Below are positions 33,810 to 43,622 of a DNA stretch of 64,000 nucleotides, piece after piece. The first letter of the stretch is position 1, and every line of letters begins with the position of its first letter. This stretch comes from Sphingomonas jatrophae. GTDB lineage: Bacteria; Pseudomonadota; Alphaproteobacteria; Sphingomonadales; Sphingomonadaceae. Location: the NCBI RefSeq assembly GCF_900113315.1, contig NZ_FOZG01000001.1, positions 186,001-250,000 on the forward strand. Direction: 5' to 3'. The notes under the pieces were generated by a model. That model worked only from the letters and a program-made list of their open reading frames with translations, did no database searches and was not told the origin of the DNA. Made by a program: the position numbers and the translations under genes.

Positions 33810-34703
33810 TCAGGCGGGCACCCGAACAGCCCCGTCCCGCACCCGGCGCGAACGGGTCGGCAGCACCAGTCGCTCCAGGAAGTTGGCGATCTCGCGCGAT
33901 CGCCGGTCTGGGTCCGTCACCTCGCGGTCGAGGCCCAGCCGCCACAGCAGGTCCGTCCGCTCGGGCTCGTTATGCAGTTGGCGCAGCAGCGCAGCATGCG
34001 TCCCGATCACGCCCGCGGACGGCGCCAGCCGGTGCTCGACGAGGTCGTCCGCCTGCCGCTCCAACGCGCCGGCAATCTCGAACAGGCTGATCTCGGGATG
34101 ATATTGCACGCCCCAGAAGACGCCGTCGCCCGAGCAGATCTCCGCCGCCTGCACCCGCGTGACCGCGTTGGAGGCGAGCAGCACCGCACCGTCGGGCAGC
34201 TCCGCCACCTCGTCGGTATGGACCGCCGGCGCGTCGAAGGCGGGCGGCCGCCCGGCGAGCAGCGGGTGGCGCGCGCCCTCCGCGGTGGCATAGATGCGTC
34301 GCGCAAAGCCCGCCTCGCGCCGCGGCTCCATCGCGCGCACCTTGCCGCCTGCCGCCACGGTCGCAAGCTGGAGCCCCGCGCAGGACCCGAAGGCCGGCAG
34401 CCCCGCGTCATACACCGCCCGCATGAACTCGACCGCGCCACGCGTCTCCGGCACATCCTCATAGAGATGGATCGGCGATCCGGTGAGCAGCACCCCGTCG
34501 AACGATGCCAGATCGTCGCCGCCCGGCAGCTCGCACTCGCCATCCGCGGGCCACACGCGGGCAAAACTAGCATTCGGCACGATGTGGCGGAGCAGCGCCT
34601 CGAATGTCTCGCCCGAACTGCGGCCGACGCTCTTGCGCCGCTTGCGCCGGGCGTCCTCCGGCTCGCTCTCCGCGATCAGGAGGCGCAACGGCTCTGAAAT
34701 CAT
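33810..34703 (-). CDS. Class I glutamine amidotransferase-like protein
   Basis: A 297-residue protein with the GATase1 triad: the nucleophile cysteine in FGSCAGLQLA and the histidine and glutamate in VQYHPEIS. The fold resembles guaA-type amidotransferase domains, but there is no synthase partner. It is one of the single-domain proteins with roles such as gamma-glutamyl hydrolysis. ATG 34703 is listed; a GTG at 34715 is in frame. Neither start has a clear ribosome site. It is separated by 68 bases from the flavoprotein upstream on the same strand and may be in its operon. Confidence 0.8.
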   Translation of the reverse strand: MISEPLRLLIAESEPEDARRKRRKSVGRSSGETFEALLRHIVPNASFARVWPADGECELPGGDDLASFDGVLLTGSPIHLYEDVPETRGAVEFMRAVYDAGLPAFGSCAGLQLATVAAGGKVRAMEPRREAGFARRIYATAEGARHPLLAGRPPAFDAPAVHTDEVAELPDGAVLLASNAVTRVQAAEICSGDGVFWGVQYHPEISLFEIAGALERQADDLVEHRLAPSAGVIGTHAALLRQLHNEPERTDLLWRLGLDREVTDPDRRSREIANFLERLVLPTRSRRVRDGAVRVPA

Positions 34704-34771
34704 CCGCTTACTCACATCTGGATGCCGCCGCTAACGAGCCGCCCGGTCGCAAGGGTGCATCGCCGCCCGGC

Positions 34772-35686
34772 TTACCGGACGAGCGCCCGCTTTTTCGCGA
34801 GGTCGTTGCGGATCGTCGTCGCCGCCACGCCCGCTTCGCCCATGGCATGGCTGATCTGGTCCAGCCCCTTGGCGACGTCGCCGGCGGCGTAGAGGCCGGG
34901 GATGCTGGTCCGCTGGTGATCGTCGACGACGAGGCAGCCGTCCCGGCTCGCCTCCGCGCCCAGATCCAGCGCCAGCTCCGACCGGATGACCGAGCCGAGC
35001 GCCGGATAGACCGAGTCGAAGCGGAGCGCCCCCTCGGGCGTCGCCACGACGATCTCCTGCCCGTCGATGCGCAGCGGCGCGCATGGCCCATCCACTGTCG
35101 AGATGCCGAGATCGAACAGCCGCTGCCGCTCCTCCTCGCTCAGCGCATGTTCGGCATCGGGGGAGATCAAGGTCACGTCGCGGGTGTACATGCGGATGAA
35201 CACCGCCTCGTTATAGCCGTGGCTCTCCGTGCCGATCACGCCGACGCGCTTGTCCGTCACCTCATAGCCGTCGCAGATCGGGCAATAGCGCAGCAGCCCG
35301 CGCTGGAGCGCCAGATCGTGGATCTCCGGCGCGATCCGCGGGCGATTGTTGACCACGCCCGTCGCCAGCAGCACCGATCGCGCACGGATGCGCTCCTCGC
35401 CGACCAGCGCCTCGAACAGGTCGTCCTCTCGCGTCAGCGTCTCGACAAGCCCGTCGGTCACGATCGCGCCGAATTCCGCCGCTTGTTCGCGCATCAGGCG
35501 GAGCAGCTCCGTGCCGGCGATGCCGCCGGGATAGCCCGAATGATTGTGCGTCCGCGGGATCAGCGCCGCACGGCTGCGGCCCGCATCGACGATCCGCAGG
35601 CTCAGGCGGAAGCGCGCGAGATAGATTGATGCGGTCAGCCCGGCGGGGCCCGCACCGACGACGAGGCAGTCCACAGCTTCGCTCAA
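34772..35686 (-). CDS. Thioredoxin-reductase-like FAD/NAD(P)H oxidoreductase
   Basis: A flavoprotein of about 304 residues. It has [20 protein letters not shown] (FAD site), the redox pair in [10 protein letters not shown], the second nucleotide site [13 protein letters not shown], and [12 protein letters not shown] near the C-terminus. Layout and length match TrxB-type reductases, but GTESHGYNE is unusual for the NADPH site, so the partner and cofactor may differ. I choose the TTG at 35686, which has a GGAGAG ribosome site and puts the FAD motif near the N-terminus; the frame continues to a GTG at 35758. Divergent from the M3 peptidase. Confidence 0.8.
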   Translation of the reverse strand: MSEAVDCLVVGAGPAGLTASIYLARFRLSLRIVDAGRSRAALIPRTHNHSGYPGGIAGTELLRLMREQAAEFGAIVTDGLVETLTREDDLFEALVGEERIRARSVLLATGVVNNRPRIAPEIHDLALQRGLLRYCPICDGYEVTDKRVGVIGTESHGYNEAVFIRMYTRDVTLISPDAEHALSEEERQRLFDLGISTVDGPCAPLRIDGQEIVVATPEGALRFDSVYPALGSVIRSELALDLGAEASRDGCLVVDDHQRTSIPGLYAAGDVAKGLDQISHAMGEAGVAATTIRNDLAKKRALVR

Positions 35687-35833
35687 GGCCCGCTCTCCGG
35701 ATAGGCAGCGAACCGCCAAAGCGCGCTGCTCCGCCGGTGGTTCCGCCATCATCTCCACGCCTTAGCCGCGCCCGCTTGCTCGACAACAGCCGCCGCCTGC
35801 CGCTAACGACCGCGCCATAGAAGAGGATTTTCC

Positions 35834-37918
35834 ATGCGTCGTTTCGTCTTGTTGTCCGCCGCCGCCTTCGTTGCGGCGCCTGCGCTCGCCGCCAATCCGT
35901 TCGCCGAACAGAGCACTTTGCCCTATCAGGCGCCGCCGTTCGACCGGATCGCCGACACCGATTACCAGCCCGCGATCGAGCAGGGCATCGCGCAGAGCCT
36001 CGCCGAGGTGCGCCGCATCGCCGACAATCCGGAGGCGCCCACGTTCGACAACACGATCGTCGCGATGGAGCGGCAGGGCCGCATGCTCGCGCGCGCGCAG
36101 GCGGCGTTCGGCCAGGTGACGCAGGCGAACACCAACCCCGCGCTGCAGAAGGCGCAGGCCGCGCTCGCGCCCAAGCTCGCCGCCTATCAGGACGCGATCT
36201 ATCTCGATGCCAAGCTGTTCGCGCGGATCAAGACGCTGAACGACCGCGCGTCCTCGCTGAAGCTCGATGCCGAGCAGGCGATGCTGCTCGACGATTATTA
36301 TCGCAAGTTCGTCCGCGCCGGTGCGCAGCTCTCCGCCGCGGATCAGGCGAGCTTGCGCGATCTCAACAAGCAGATCGCCGCGCTCGGCATCACCTTCCGC
36401 CAGCGCCTGCTCGCCGCCACCAAGGCGGGCGCGCTCGTGCTCGACCGGCCGGAGCAGCTTGCCGGCCTGACGCCCGCCGAAGTGGAGGCCGCCGCGCGCG
36501 ACGCAAAGGATCGCGGGCTTGCGGGCAAATACGTCCTGCCGCTCCAGAATACGACCAACCAGCCCGCGCTGCAGTCACTCACCGATCGTGCGACGCGCGA
36601 GGCGCTGTTCCGCCAGAGCTGGAACCGCGCGTCCAAGGGCGACGCTAATGACACTCGGGCGACGGTGGCGCAGTTGAACCAGCTCCACACGCGCAAGGCG
36701 AACCTGCTCGGCTTCCCGACCTACGCCGCTTACTCGCTGGCCGAGCAGATGGCGAAGACCCCGGCAACGGCGCAGACGTTCATGGTCGATCTCGACGCGC
36801 CCGTCGCCGCCGCGCAGGCGCGCGAGCTTGCCGACATTCAGGCCGCCGCCGGCAGCACGCCGGTCGAGGCATGGGACTGGGATTTCTACGCGGAGAAGGT
36901 GCGCAAGGCCAAGTATGACCTGAACGAGGCCGAGACCAAGCCCTATCTTGAAATCTGGAACGTGCTGGAAAACGGTGTCTTCTACGCCGCCAACCAGATG
37001 TACGGCCTGTCGTTCAAGCGCCGCACCGACATCCCCACCTACCACCCGGACATTCGCGTCTACGAGGTATTCGAGGAGAACGGTCAGCCGCTCGGCCTTG
37101 CCTACTTCGACTATTGGAAGCGCGACAACAAGTCCGGCGGCGCGTGGATGAACAGCTTCGTGCCGCAGGCCCGGCTGTTCGGGACGAAGCCCGTCATCTC
37201 CAACACCGCCAACTTCACCAAGCCGGCGGACGGCCAGCCCGCGCTCGTGACCTTCGACGACGTGCGCACCATGTTCCATGAATTCGGCCACGGCCTGCAC
37301 GGCCTGTTCGCCAACCAGACCTATCCGACGCTGTCGGGCACCGCGGTGGCGCGTGACTTCGTCGAGTTCCCATCGCAGTTCAACGAGCATTGGGCGCTGG
37401 AGCCACGCGTGCTGGCGAATTACGCCAAGCATCACCAGACGGGCGCGCCGATGCCGCAGGCGCTGGTGGACAAGATCAAGCGCGCCGAGCATTTCAACCA
37501 GGGCTATGCCACGGGCGAGAACCTTGCCGCTGCGCAGCTCGACATGGCGTGGCACGTGCTGCCCGCATCCGCCGGCCGCCAGGATGTCGATGCGTTCGAG
37601 GCCAAGGCGCTTGCCGCCACCCGGCTCGACGTCCGCCACGTGCCGCCGCGTTATCGCACCAGCTACTTCAACCACGTCTGGGGCTCCGGCTATGCGGCCG
37701 GCTATTACGCCTATCTCTGGACGGACATGATCGAGGAGAATGTCCACGACTGGTTCAAGGCCAATGGCGGCATGACTCGCGCCAACGGCCAGCGCCTGCG
37801 CGATCTCATCCTCTCACGCGGCCATACGCAGGATTACAACACCATGTTCCGCGCGATGGTCGGCCACGATCCGCAGGTCGCCCCGCTGCTCCGCAGCCGC
37901 GGGCTGACGGCCAAGTAG
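35834..37918 (+). CDS. M3-family zinc metallopeptidase (Dcp-like), exported
   Basis: A 694-residue peptidase. It has a signal peptide (to ALAANP), followed by the long helical M3 domain with the zinc motif HEFGH (482-486), the downstream conserved GTAVARDFVEFPSQFNEHW, and FNHVWGSGYAAGYYAYLW. Peptidyl-dipeptidases of this family remove dipeptides from C-termini of oligopeptides; the signal indicates a periplasmic site. AGAGGA precedes ATG 35834. A strong terminator follows. Confidence 0.9.
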   Translation: MRRFVLLSAAAFVAAPALAANPFAEQSTLPYQAPPFDRIADTDYQPAIEQGIAQSLAEVRRIADNPEAPTFDNTIVAMERQGRMLARAQAAFGQVTQANTNPALQKAQAALAPKLAAYQDAIYLDAKLFARIKTLNDRASSLKLDAEQAMLLDDYYRKFVRAGAQLSAADQASLRDLNKQIAALGITFRQRLLAATKAGALVLDRPEQLAGLTPAEVEAAARDAKDRGLAGKYVLPLQNTTNQPALQSLTDRATREALFRQSWNRASKGDANDTRATVAQLNQLHTRKANLLGFPTYAAYSLAEQMAKTPATAQTFMVDLDAPVAAAQARELADIQAAAGSTPVEAWDWDFYAEKVRKAKYDLNEAETKPYLEIWNVLENGVFYAANQMYGLSFKRRTDIPTYHPDIRVYEVFEENGQPLGLAYFDYWKRDNKSGGAWMNSFVPQARLFGTKPVISNTANFTKPADGQPALVTFDDVRTMFHEFGHGLHGLFANQTYPTLSGTAVARDFVEFPSQFNEHWALEPRVLANYAKHHQTGAPMPQALVDKIKRAEHFNQGYATGENLAAAQLDMAWHVLPASAGRQDVDAFEAKALAATRLDVRHVPPRYRTSYFNHVWGSGYAAGYYAYLWTDMIEENVHDWFKANGGMTRANGQRLRDLILSRGHTQDYNTMFRAMVGHDPQVAPLLRSRGLTAK

Positions 37919-37927
37919 GCTGGAGGG

Positions 37928-37962
37928 AAGGGCGGACGGGACGAGCCATCCCGTCCGCCCTT
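37928..37962. terminator. Strong bidirectional stem-loop terminator
   Basis: Perfect 14-base inverted repeat: AAGGGCGGACGGGA and TCCCGTCCGCCCTT around a 7-base loop. It is placed just after the M3 peptidase stop and before the stop of the convergent MerR gene. No long T run follows, but stem strength and position fit a shared terminator. Confidence 0.75.
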
Positions 37963-37966
37963 ACCC

Positions 37967-38344
37967 TCACGGGATGCGCCGCACGGCCTCGCTCTCGATC
38001 AGGCGCAGTTCCTCCAGCGTCTGCCGCAGCGCCGCTTCCTGCTTCTCCAGCTCCTCGATCCGCTCGCGGCATCGCCCCGCCAGCGCGCGCATCTGCTCGA
38101 TATGCTGCGGGTCGGCGTCGTAGAGGTCGAGGAAGTCCTTGATGTCGCGCAGCGAAAAGCCGAGCCTCTTGCCGCGCAGGATCAGCTGCATCCGCGCCGC
38201 CTCGCGCTTGGTATAGATGCGCGTGGTGCCGACGCGGCGGGGCTCGATCAGCCCGCGATCCTCGTAGAAACGCAGCGTGCGCGGCGTGATGCCGAGGCTG
38301 GCGGCGAGATCCTGGATCCCGCTCAGCTCGCCCTCAGCCTGCAT
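37967..38344 (-). CDS. MerR-family regulator, likely of fatty-acid degradation
   Basis: A 125-residue MerR-type protein. The winged helix (GIQDLAASLGITPRTLRFYEDRGLIEPRRVGTTRIYTKREAARM) comes first, then a long coiled-coil dimerisation helix to the end. No metal-binding cysteines are present, so it probably senses an organic ligand such as an acyl-CoA. The start ATG 38344 overlaps the end of the acyl-CoA ligase gene by 11 bases, so it is co-transcribed with the ligase. The dyad between the ligase and fadA is the obvious candidate target. Confidence 0.88.
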   Translation of the reverse strand: MQAEGELSGIQDLAASLGITPRTLRFYEDRGLIEPRRVGTTRIYTKREAARMQLILRGKRLGFSLRDIKDFLDLYDADPQHIEQMRALAGRCRERIEELEKQEAALRQTLEELRLIESEAVRRIP

Positions 38345-40007
38345 CGACCAGCGCGCTCCTCTCCGCCCGGATCCGCTCCTCCTCGACCAGTTCCTTTTTG
38401 GAGAGCTTGCCGATCAGCGTCTTGGGCAGCGTCTCGCGGATCTCGATCTCGCGCGGCAGCTCGATCTTGCTGATCTTGTCGCGCAGGAACTCGCGCAACG
38501 CGTCCGGCGTCACCGTGGCATCGGGCGTCAGCGTGACGAACGCCTTGGGGGCCTGCCCGCGATATTCGTCGGGAATGCCGATCACGACCACTTCGCGCAC
38601 CTCGGGATGCTCATACAGCGCATCCTCGATCACGCGCGGATAGACATTGTATCCGCTGCACAGGATCACGTCCTTGATCCGGTCGACGATGAACAGATAG
38701 CCGTCCTCGTCCAGATGGCCGATGTCGCCGGTGCGCAGCGCCCCGTCGGTGAACACCGCCTCCGTCTCCGCCGGCTTGTTCCAGTAACCGCTCATCACCT
38801 GCGGCCCGCGCGCGCAGATCTCGCCATTCTCGCCCAGCGCCAGCAGCGTCGTCGGGTTGGCCGGATCGCGTATCTCGATCGTCGTACCGGGGAAGGGCTG
38901 TCCGGCCGAGCCGCGCTTCTTCAGCCCGTCCAGCGGATTGCAGGTGATGATGGGCGACGCCTCCGACAGGCCATAGCCTTCCATCAACGTCGCGCCGGTC
39001 GTCGCCTCGAACGCCTGCGCCACCTCAGGCGGCAGGGGCGCGCCGCCGGAGATGCAGGCGCGGATGTCGGACAGGTCCACCTTCTGCGTGGCGGCGACAC
39101 CCGCGATCGCGTTGTAGATGGTCGGCACCGCGGGGAAATAGGTCGGCCGCGTGCGCTCGATCGTCTTCAGCACCTGCTTCAGGTCGAACCGGGGCAGCAG
39201 GATCATCTCCGCACCCACGCGGATCGCGAAGGTCAGCACCGTCGTCAGCGCGAAGACGTGGAACAGCGGCAGCACGCCCAGCACGCGCTCCTGCTGCGGC
39301 TGCTCGCCACCGACATGGATTACCTGCGCATCCGCATTGGAGACGAGATTGGCGTGGCTCAGCATCGCCGCCTTGGGCGTCCCCGTGGTGCCGCCGGTAT
39401 ATTGCAGCACCGCCACCTCGTGCGGATCGACCGCGACCGGGGAAGCGTGGCCATGCTCCGCCACCAGCTGCGCGAAGCGAAGATGGCGGGGCCCGCGCGG
39501 CGCACGCGCAATGTCCTTCCGTTTCACCACATCATAGGCGACGCGCTTCAACAGCGGCAGCGTGCGCGCGATCGGGCAGGTAATGACATGGCGCAGGTTC
39601 AGCCGCTCGGCCACCTTGGTCACGCGCGCATGGATTTCGGGCAGGTCGCAGGTGGCGATGATCTCCGCGCCTGAATCGCGCAGCAGATGCTCCAGCTCAC
39701 GCTCGACGTAGAGCGGGTTAACGTTCACCACCACGCCGCCGATACGCAGCGTCGCGAAGAACAGCACCGGATAATAGATCAGGTTGGGCAGGCAGAGCGC
39801 AACGCGCGAGCCCTTGGTGACGCCCAGCGCCTGCAACCCTGCGGCGGCCGCCTCCACCTGCTCGGCCAGTGCGCCATAGCGCGTGATCCGGCCCATGAAG
39901 TCCACCGCCGGCCGCTCGGGAAAACGCTTCACCGTCGCGTCGAGCAGGTCCGTCAGCAATCGCGGCTGGAACTCGAACGCCGCGCCGTTCGCCTTTCCGC
40001 TGGTCAT
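38334..40007 (-). CDS. fadD: Long-chain acyl-CoA synthetase (AMP-forming)
   Basis: A 557-residue ANL-family ligase that activates fatty acids to acyl-CoA. Motifs in order are the P-loop-like YTGGTTGTPKAAMLSH, MEGYGLSEASP, RTGDIGHLDEDGYLFIVDRIKD and GYNVYPRVIED. The catalytic lysine stretch LPKTLIGKLSKKEL is at the C-terminus. GCGAGGAGAG precedes ATG 40007. It shares its message with the MerR regulator and is divergent from the thiolase gene. Chain-length preference is not shown by the sequence. Confidence 0.93.
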   Translation of the reverse strand: MTSGKANGAAFEFQPRLLTDLLDATVKRFPERPAVDFMGRITRYGALAEQVEAAAAGLQALGVTKGSRVALCLPNLIYYPVLFFATLRIGGVVVNVNPLYVERELEHLLRDSGAEIIATCDLPEIHARVTKVAERLNLRHVITCPIARTLPLLKRVAYDVVKRKDIARAPRGPRHLRFAQLVAEHGHASPVAVDPHEVAVLQYTGGTTGTPKAAMLSHANLVSNADAQVIHVGGEQPQQERVLGVLPLFHVFALTTVLTFAIRVGAEMILLPRFDLKQVLKTIERTRPTYFPAVPTIYNAIAGVAATQKVDLSDIRACISGGAPLPPEVAQAFEATTGATLMEGYGLSEASPIITCNPLDGLKKRGSAGQPFPGTTIEIRDPANPTTLLALGENGEICARGPQVMSGYWNKPAETEAVFTDGALRTGDIGHLDEDGYLFIVDRIKDVILCSGYNVYPRVIEDALYEHPEVREVVVIGIPDEYRGQAPKAFVTLTPDATVTPDALREFLRDKISKIELPREIEIRETLPKTLIGKLSKKELVEEERIRAERSALVDAG

Positions 40008-40061
40008 CCACTCTCCTCGCTCTTTTTTGCTGCGCCGCCCGGTTGTCGTGCCGCGCAGCAT

Positions 40062-40084
40062 ACCTTATACCTTGACGTATAGGT
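40062..40084. promoter_or_regulatory. Dyad in the fadD/fadA divergent promoter region
   Basis: ACCTTATAC and GTATAGGT form an inverted repeat (one extra base in the left arm) around CTTGAC. This AT-rich block lies between the divergent ligase and thiolase genes, which are 135 bases apart. MerR-family sites are dyads within promoters, so the neighbouring MerR protein is the likely binder. Confidence 0.5.
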
Positions 40085-40142
40085 TAGCTATCGCACCTTA
40101 GGGTCATTCCGCAAGGGCCAGAGCGGCAAACGAGAGGATCGC

Positions 40143-41279
40143 ATGACGAACGTAGTGATCGCGGGCTATGCCCGGTCGCCCTTCCACCTCGCCGGCAAGG
40201 GCGCGCTCGCCCGCGTGCGGCCCGACGATCTCGCCGCGCAGACGATCCGCGGCCTGCTGGAGCGGACCAAGGTGGATCCGGCCGAGATCGAGGACATCAT
40301 TCTCGGTTGCGCCTTCCCTGAGGGTGAGCAAGGGCTTAACGTCGCACGCCTGATCGGGTTGCTTGCCGATCTGCCGATTTCGGTCGCCGGCATGACGGTG
40401 AACCGCTTCTGCGGCTCATCGATGAGTGCGATCCACATCGCCATGGGTCAGATCGCCATCGGCGCGGGCGAGGCGTTCATCTGCGCGGGTATCGAATCGA
40501 TGAGCCGCGTTCCGATGAGCGGCTTCAACCCGCTGCCCAACCCCACGCTCGCCGCGAAGAATGCCGGCGCCTACATGGGCATGGGTCAGACGGCCGAGAA
40601 CGTCGCCGAGCGTTACCAGATCACCCGCGCCGAGCAGGAGGCGTTCGCGGTCAAGAGCCAGCAGAAGGCGGCTGCCGCGCGCGACGGCGGCAAGCTGTCG
40701 GACGAGATCGTGCCGATCCAGACCAAGGCCGGCACCGTCAGCGAGGATGGCACGCTGCGCCCCGACACGACCGAGCAGGGCCTGTCCGGTTTGAAGCCCG
40801 CCTTCGACCAAAACGGCACGGTCACCGCCGGCACCTCGTCGCCGCTGACCGACGGCGCCTCCGCCGTGCTGGTCTGCTCGGAGGAGTTCGCCACGCGTCA
40901 TGGCCTCAAGATCCTCGCCCGCATCCGCGCCGTCGCGGTCGCCGGATGCGAGGCGGAGGTGATGGGCCTGGGTCCGATCAACGCCACGCAGAAGGCGCTG
41001 GAGCGCGCGGGGCTGAGCGCGGGTGACCTCGACATCGTCGAGATCAACGAGGCCTTTGCCAGCCAGGCGATCGCCTGCATCCGCGATCTCGGCCTCAAGG
41101 AAGAGACGATCAACGTCGATGGGGGCGCCATCGCCATCGGCCACCCGCTCGGCGCCACCGGTGCGCGCATCGTCGGCAAGGCCGCGGCGCTGCTGGAGCG
41201 CGAGGGCAAGCGCTACGCGCTCGCCACCCAGTGCATCGGCGGCGGGCAGGGCATCGCCACCATCCTGGAGCGCGCATGA
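40143..41279 (+). CDS. fadA: Acetyl-CoA C-acyltransferase (3-ketoacyl-CoA thiolase)
   Basis: A 378-residue thiolase. It has the acyl-accepting cysteine C90 in NRFCGSSMSAI, the histidine block GGAIAIGHPLGATGAR and the second cysteine in CIGGGQG. It cleaves 3-ketoacyl-CoA in the last step of beta-oxidation. GAGAGGATCGC precedes ATG 40143. The stop overlaps the start of the FadB-type gene (ATGA), giving a coupled operon of thiolase, multifunctional enzyme and dehydrogenase. Confidence 0.94.
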   Translation: MTNVVIAGYARSPFHLAGKGALARVRPDDLAAQTIRGLLERTKVDPAEIEDIILGCAFPEGEQGLNVARLIGLLADLPISVAGMTVNRFCGSSMSAIHIAMGQIAIGAGEAFICAGIESMSRVPMSGFNPLPNPTLAAKNAGAYMGMGQTAENVAERYQITRAEQEAFAVKSQQKAAAARDGGKLSDEIVPIQTKAGTVSEDGTLRPDTTEQGLSGLKPAFDQNGTVTAGTSSPLTDGASAVLVCSEEFATRHGLKILARIRAVAVAGCEAEVMGLGPINATQKALERAGLSAGDLDIVEINEAFASQAIACIRDLGLKEETINVDGGAIAIGHPLGATGARIVGKAAALLEREGKRYALATQCIGGGQGIATILERA

Positions 41280-43609
41280 CCATGGCTGACACGATCAAAA
41301 AGGTGTGCGTGATCGGCGCCGGCACGATGGGTGCCGGCATCGCCGCACAGGTGGCCAATGCCGGCGTGCCGGTGCTGCTGCTCGATATCGTGCCCAAGGA
41401 CGGCACGGATCGCGACGCCATTGCGAAGGGTGCGGTGGCCAGGATGCTCAAGACCGAGCCGGCGCCGTTCATGTCGGCGTCTGCGGCCAAGCTGGTCGAG
41501 ACGGGCAACATCGACGATCACCTGGGTCGCGTCGCCGAGTGCGACTGGATCTGCGAGGCGGTGATCGAGCGGCTCGACATCAAGCAGGCGCTCTATGCCA
41601 AGCTCGAGACGCTGAAGAAGCCGGGCGCCGCGGTGTCGTCCAACACCTCCACCATCCCGCTCGGCCATCTGGTCGAGGGGCGGTCGGAGCAGTTCCGCCG
41701 CGATTTCCTCATCACCCACTTCTTCAATCCGCCGCGCTACATGCGCCTGATCGAGATCGTCTCCGCGCCCGAGACCGATCCGGCGGTGATCGCCAAGGTC
41801 GAGTCGTTCGTTGACCGCCAGCTCGGCAAGCGCATCGTCCGCGCCAAGGATACGCCCGGCTTCATCGCCAACCGTATCGGCACCTACTGGCTGGCGCACG
41901 CGATCAACGCGGCAATGGATCAGGGGCTCACCGTCGAGGAGGCGGACCAGATTGGCGGCCGCCCGATGGGCGTACCCAAGACGGGCATCTTCGGCCTCGT
42001 CGATCTCGTCGGCGTCGACCTGATGCCGCTCCTGTCCAAGAGCCTTTCGTCCACGTTGCCGGAAGGCGACGCCTATTTCGAGACGATCCGGCCGATGCCG
42101 CTGATCGACCGGATGATCGCGGAGGGCTTCACCGGCCGCAAGGGCAAGGGCGGCTTCTACCGGCTCGACAAGGGTGCCGATGGCAAGCGCACCAAGCAGT
42201 CGCTCGATCTCGCCAGCGGTGAATATCGCGCCGAGCAGAAGCCCGCACCGCTGCCCCGCGCCGCGCAAAAGGATCTCGCCGCGCTCGTTGCAGTGCCCGG
42301 CAAGGTCGGCACCTATGCCTGGTCCGTCCTCGGCCATGTGCTCAGCTACGCCGCGTCGCTCGTCGGCACGATCTCGGACGATATCGTCGGCATCGATGAT
42401 GCAATGAAGCTCGGCTACAACTGGCGCTACGGCCCGTTCGAGCTGATCGACCTGCTCGGCCCCGGCAAGCTCGCCGAGCGTCTCCGCGCCGAGGGCCGCC
42501 CCGTGCCCCCAATCCTCGACACGGCGGGGGACAAACCCTTCTACCGCGTCGAGAACGGCCAGCGTCAGTATCTCACGATCGACGGCGCCTATGCCGACGT
42601 CGTCCGCGCCGAGGGCGTGCTGCTGCTGGAGGACATCAAGCTTCGCGCGCAGCCGCTGCTCAAGACGGCCTCTGCCGCGCTGTGGGACATCGGTGACGGC
42701 GTCGTCTGCATCGAGTTCACCGGCAAGATGAACGCGCTCGACGAGCCGGTCGTGCAGCTCATCCAGCAGGCGATCCCGCTGGTGAAGGCGCAGTACAAGG
42801 CCGTTGTCGTCTATAACGAGGGGTCGAACTTCTCGGCCGGCGCCAATCTCGGCCTCGCCATGTTCGCGGTCAACATCGCGGCGTGGAGCGAGATCGAACG
42901 GCTGATCGCCGGCGGCCAGCAGGCGTTCAAGGCGCTGAAATATGCGCCTTTCCCGGTGGTCGCGGCGCCTGCGGGCCTGGCGCTCGGCGGCGGGTGCGAG
43001 GTGTGCCTCAACGCCGATGCGGTGCAGGCGCATGCCGAGACCTATATGGGCCTGGTCGAAACGGGCGTCGGCCTCGTCCCCGGCTGGGGCGGCAATGGCG
43101 AACTGCTGGATCGCATCGTCAAGGCGCCCGGCATGCCCAAGGGGCCGATGCCGGCGGTCGCCAAGGCGTTCGAGACGATCTCGACCGCGCAGGTCTCCAA
43201 GTCCGCCGCACAGGCGCGCGAACTCATGTTCCTGCGCCCCTCGGATGGCATCACCATGAACCGCGATCGCCTGCTCGCCGATGCCAAGGCCAAGGCGCTC
43301 GCCCTCGTCGACGGCTATGCCGCGCCGGAGAAGCCCACCTTCCGCCTGCCGGGCGAAAGCGGGCGCGTCGGCCTCGCCATGGCGGTTCGGGACTTCCAGA
43401 AGAAGGGCATGGCGACCGACTATGACGGCGTCGTCGCCGAACGGCTCGGCCAGGTGCTGACCGGCGGCGAGGCCGATCTGGTCGACATCGTCACCGAAGA
43501 CCAGCTGCTCGCGCTGGAGCGCAAGATGTTCATCGCGAGCGTCAAGGACAGCCGCACGCAGGCCCGGGTCGAGCATATGCTCGAAACCGGCAAGCCGCTG
43601 CGCAACTGA
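41276..43609 (+). CDS. fadB: 3-hydroxyacyl-CoA dehydrogenase/enoyl-CoA hydratase fusion
   Basis: A 777-residue multifunctional enzyme. The NAD-binding dehydrogenase comes first (CVIGAGTMGAGIAAQVANAG, TSTIPLGHL, ITHFFNPPRYMRLIEIV, DTPGFIANRIG). The crotonase domain is at the C-terminus (SNFSAGANLGLA and GGGCEVCLNADAVQAHAET). This order is the reverse of E. coli FadB and is found in actinobacterial and alphaproteobacterial enzymes and in Bacillus FadN. It carries out hydration and oxidation of enoyl-CoA and passes ketoacyl-CoA to FadA. ATG 41276 overlaps the thiolase stop. Confidence 0.93.
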   Translation: MTMADTIKKVCVIGAGTMGAGIAAQVANAGVPVLLLDIVPKDGTDRDAIAKGAVARMLKTEPAPFMSASAAKLVETGNIDDHLGRVAECDWICEAVIERLDIKQALYAKLETLKKPGAAVSSNTSTIPLGHLVEGRSEQFRRDFLITHFFNPPRYMRLIEIVSAPETDPAVIAKVESFVDRQLGKRIVRAKDTPGFIANRIGTYWLAHAINAAMDQGLTVEEADQIGGRPMGVPKTGIFGLVDLVGVDLMPLLSKSLSSTLPEGDAYFETIRPMPLIDRMIAEGFTGRKGKGGFYRLDKGADGKRTKQSLDLASGEYRAEQKPAPLPRAAQKDLAALVAVPGKVGTYAWSVLGHVLSYAASLVGTISDDIVGIDDAMKLGYNWRYGPFELIDLLGPGKLAERLRAEGRPVPPILDTAGDKPFYRVENGQRQYLTIDGAYADVVRAEGVLLLEDIKLRAQPLLKTASAALWDIGDGVVCIEFTGKMNALDEPVVQLIQQAIPLVKAQYKAVVVYNEGSNFSAGANLGLAMFAVNIAAWSEIERLIAGGQQAFKALKYAPFPVVAAPAGLALGGGCEVCLNADAVQAHAETYMGLVETGVGLVPGWGGNGELLDRIVKAPGMPKGPMPAVAKAFETISTAQVSKSAAQARELMFLRPSDGITMNRDRLLADAKAKALALVDGYAAPEKPTFRLPGESGRVGLAMAVRDFQKKGMATDYDGVVAERLGQVLTGGEADLVDIVTEDQLLALERKMFIASVKDSRTQARVEHMLETGKPLRN

Positions 43610-43622
43610 GCGGAGAGAGAAG